Origin: CAJXNP01 sp050305935
Lineage (GTDB): Bacteria; Bacteroidota; Bacteroidia; Cytophagales; Cyclobacteriaceae
NCBI GenBank assembly: GCA_050305935.1
Contig: JBNLGG010000030.1
Coordinates: forward strand, 1 to 49,376
Direction: 5' to 3'
Length of the DNA stretch: 49,376 bases
Shown here: positions 47,882 through 49,376 of the stretch, in pieces
How positions within the stretch are numbered: the stretch's first letter is position 1
How the letters are laid out: the number at the start of each line of letters is the position of its first letter
Translations under genes and position numbers: made by a program
The notes under the pieces: model-generated
Databases searched by the model: none
The model's input: the letters and a program-made list of their open reading frames with translations, nothing else
What the model was told of the DNA's origin: nothing

Positions 47882-49376
47882 ATGAAAGTATTCGACGAAA
47901 AACACATCAAAAATATAGTTTTGATTGGCGGGGCGAAAAGCGGCAAGACTACCCTTGCCGAAACCATGTTATTTGAAGCCGGGCTGATCAATCGACGCGG
48001 AACCGTGGAGGATAAAAATACCGTTTCCGACTACCACGAAATCGAGCATGAGCGAGAAAACTCTGTCTATGCCACCTCCATGCACACCGAGTGGCGGGAT
48101 TACAAAATCAACATCATGGACACTCCCGGCCTTGATGATTTCATGGGGGAAATCGTCTCGTCCCTGCGGGTAGCAGACACTTGTGTGCTGGTGATCAATG
48201 CCCAGCACGGGGTAGAAGTTAGCACCGAGCTGGTTTGGAATTATGTTGATCAATTCAAAAAGCCAGTCATCATTGCGCTCAATCAACTCGACCACCCTAA
48301 ATCCAATTTTGATGTGGCAGTAGATTCAGTTAAAAGACGTTTTGGAGCCGCGGCCATTCTAATGCAATATCCTGTCAATCAAGGCGAGAATTTTGATTGC
48401 ATTATCGACCTCTTGAAAATGACGATGTATAAATTCCCGAAAGATGGAGGAAAACCCAAAAAGGTGCCTATTCCTGATTCGGAAAAAGAAAGAGCAAACC
48501 AACTGCACAACGAATTGGTGGAAAAGGCCGCAGAAAATGACGAGGAGTTGATGGAGCTTTATTTCGAAAAAGGGGAACTAGACGAAGATGAAATGAGAAA
48601 AGGCCTGAAGATTGGAATGATGAAGCACGATGTCTTCCCCATATTCTGTATGTCAGCGAAAAAGAATATGGGAAGCGGAAGGATGATGGGCTTTATAGAC
48701 AATGTGGCTCCCTCTGCCCTAGAGCTAAACCCCGAGATCACCACGGAAGACGAGGAAATAAAATGTGATCCAAAAGCTCCAGCTTCTTTATTTGTCTTTA
48801 AAACGATCGTAGAGCCATTTCTTGGAAAAATTAATTTCTTTAAAGTAACGTCGGGGGAATTAAAAATAGGCGATGAACTGGTAAATAATCAAACCGATGT
48901 GACGGAACGGTTTAGCCAATTATTTATCATGGACGGTAAGAACCGTCACAACGTAGAAAAGCTGGTAGCCGGGGATATCGGCGCCACGGTAAAACTAAAA
49001 AACACGCATACGAATCATACATTGCATACTAAATCTGTCAGCTTCGAATTTAAACCCATGGATTTTCCTGAACCACGCATCAGGATCGCCATCCGGGCAA
49101 AAAATAAAAATGACGATGAGAAACTGGCGGAGGTGTTAAGGGATATTCATGAAGAAGATCCGACCACGATATTCGAGTATTCGAAAGAACTGAAACAAAT
49201 GATTTTATACGGTCAGGGAGAACTGCATTTTACGGTCACACTCTGGAAATTAAAGCATGTCTACGATATCGAAGCGGAATTATACGAACCGAAAATACCT
49301 TACCGCGAAACCATCCAGAAAGGTGCAGATGCCGACTACCGGCATAAAAAACAGTCGGGTGGTGCCGGTCAGTTTG
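47882..49376 (+). CDS. Elongation factor G paralog (EF-G2-like), cut by window edge
   Basis: The open frame from ATG 47882 runs off the end after 498 codons. Domains I-III and the start of IV are present (KKQSGGAGQF near the edge). G1 is GGAKSGKTT (16-24), G3 is DTPGLDDF near 80. The switch-I region reads HERENSVYAT instead of the RGITI of true EF-G, and G4 is NQLD instead of NKxD. An acidic linker (KPKKVPIPDSEKERANQ) replaces part of the G' region. This is a second, divergent factor whose role in translation is uncertain, possibly a helper in recycling or stress. It starts 138 bases after the leucine operon. Confidence 0.9.
   Translation, partial: MKVFDEKHIKNIVLIGGAKSGKTTLAETMLFEAGLINRRGTVEDKNTVSDYHEIEHERENSVYATSMHTEWRDYKINIMDTPGLDDFMGEIVSSLRVADTCVLVINAQHGVEVSTELVWNYVDQFKKPVIIALNQLDHPKSNFDVAVDSVKRRFGAAAILMQYPVNQGENFDCIIDLLKMTMYKFPKDGGKPKKVPIPDSEKERANQLHNELVEKAAENDEELMELYFEKGELDEDEMRKGLKIGMMKHDVFPIFCMSAKKNMGSGRMMGFIDNVAPSALELNPEITTEDEEIKCDPKAPASLFVFKTIVEPFLGKINFFKVTSGELKIGDELVNNQTDVTERFSQLFIMDGKNRHNVEKLVAGDIGATVKLKNTHTNHTLHTKSVSFEFKPMDFPEPRIRIAIRAKNKNDDEKLAEVLRDIHEEDPTTIFEYSKELKQMILYGQGELHFTVTLWKLKHVYDIEAELYEPKIPYRETIQKGADADYRHKKQSGGAGQF

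Noticed and set aside
1..49376. tRNA, rRNA, integrase, transposase or defence genes
   Set aside because: Every gap was scanned by eye for cloverleaf-like or conserved RNA sequence and every frame for these families; none was found. A tRNAscan or covariance-model search would be decisive.

Overview
The window is a stretch of ordinary chromosome from a member of the Bacteroidota, most likely a marine-type Cytophagales (Fulvivirga/Marivirga-like). The lineage call rests on several signs. Families largely confined to this phylum are present (DUF4270, DUF3822, BT_3928-type DoxX protein, duplicated DUF1599, short panC-linked glycogen-synthase-like protein). SecA carries lineage insertions and lacks the zinc tail. 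Prolyl-tRNA synthetase is of the archaeal/eukaryal type. Many intergenic spaces contain the Bacteroidota -7 box TAnnTTTG. The sequence is moderately AT-rich and gene-dense. No gap exceeds about 225 bases, and I see no tRNA, rRNA, CRISPR array, insertion sequence or prophage.

Layout. 1-5534: mostly minus-strand genes (a truncated secreted surface protein, a YiiX-like lipoprotein, an M42 aminopeptidase, a DUF1573 protein, a RecD/Pif1-like helicase) around a plus-strand pair, yggS and DUF423. 5587-9685: a Nudix hydrolase, an unusual membrane protein with a lipoyl-like fold, DUF3822, coaD, a convergent second Nudix protein, and pyrE. 9759-14816: secA, a SPOR protein and an M20 amidohydrolase. 14834-18810: two different phosphate-transporter families face away from each other. 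The plus-strand one leads an overlapping gene series (holin-like protein, small membrane protein, PcrB-type prenylglyceryl phosphate synthase). 18796-24508: an AraC regulator and an acyl-CoA dehydrogenase, then a minus-strand run panC-panD-flippase-like-heptose adenylyltransferase-Zn protease ending in a terminator. 24635-28664: GlgA-like fragment, DUF4270 lipoprotein, glmS. 28678-33650: folP-cdaA on minus, and DUF1599-BT_3928-ABC permease-aroK on plus. 33639-36644: two exported proteins, a FadL-like porin and a Tyr/Gly/Ser-rich repeat protein. 36783-39764: proS, then nfeD-floA, closed by a strong terminator.

39953-47743 is the clearest functional unit. It is a tightly packed seven-gene operon covering leucine catabolism from isovaleryl-CoA through 3-methylcrotonyl-CoA, 3-methylglutaconyl-CoA and HMG-CoA to acetyl-CoA plus acetoacetate. 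Succinyl-CoA:acetoacetate CoA-transferase then activates the acetoacetate. The window ends inside a divergent elongation-factor-G paralog.

I did not find a clear new multi-gene system. The observations most worth following are: a 13-base palindrome present once on each side of the divergent phosphate-transporter intergenic region; the divergent PiT-like transporter itself; the membrane protein at 6159 with a barrel-sandwich (lipoyl-like) segment; a GlgA-like protein without its substrate motif or second domain; an EF-G paralog with altered G motifs; and several long, perfect or near-perfect hairpins between genes.
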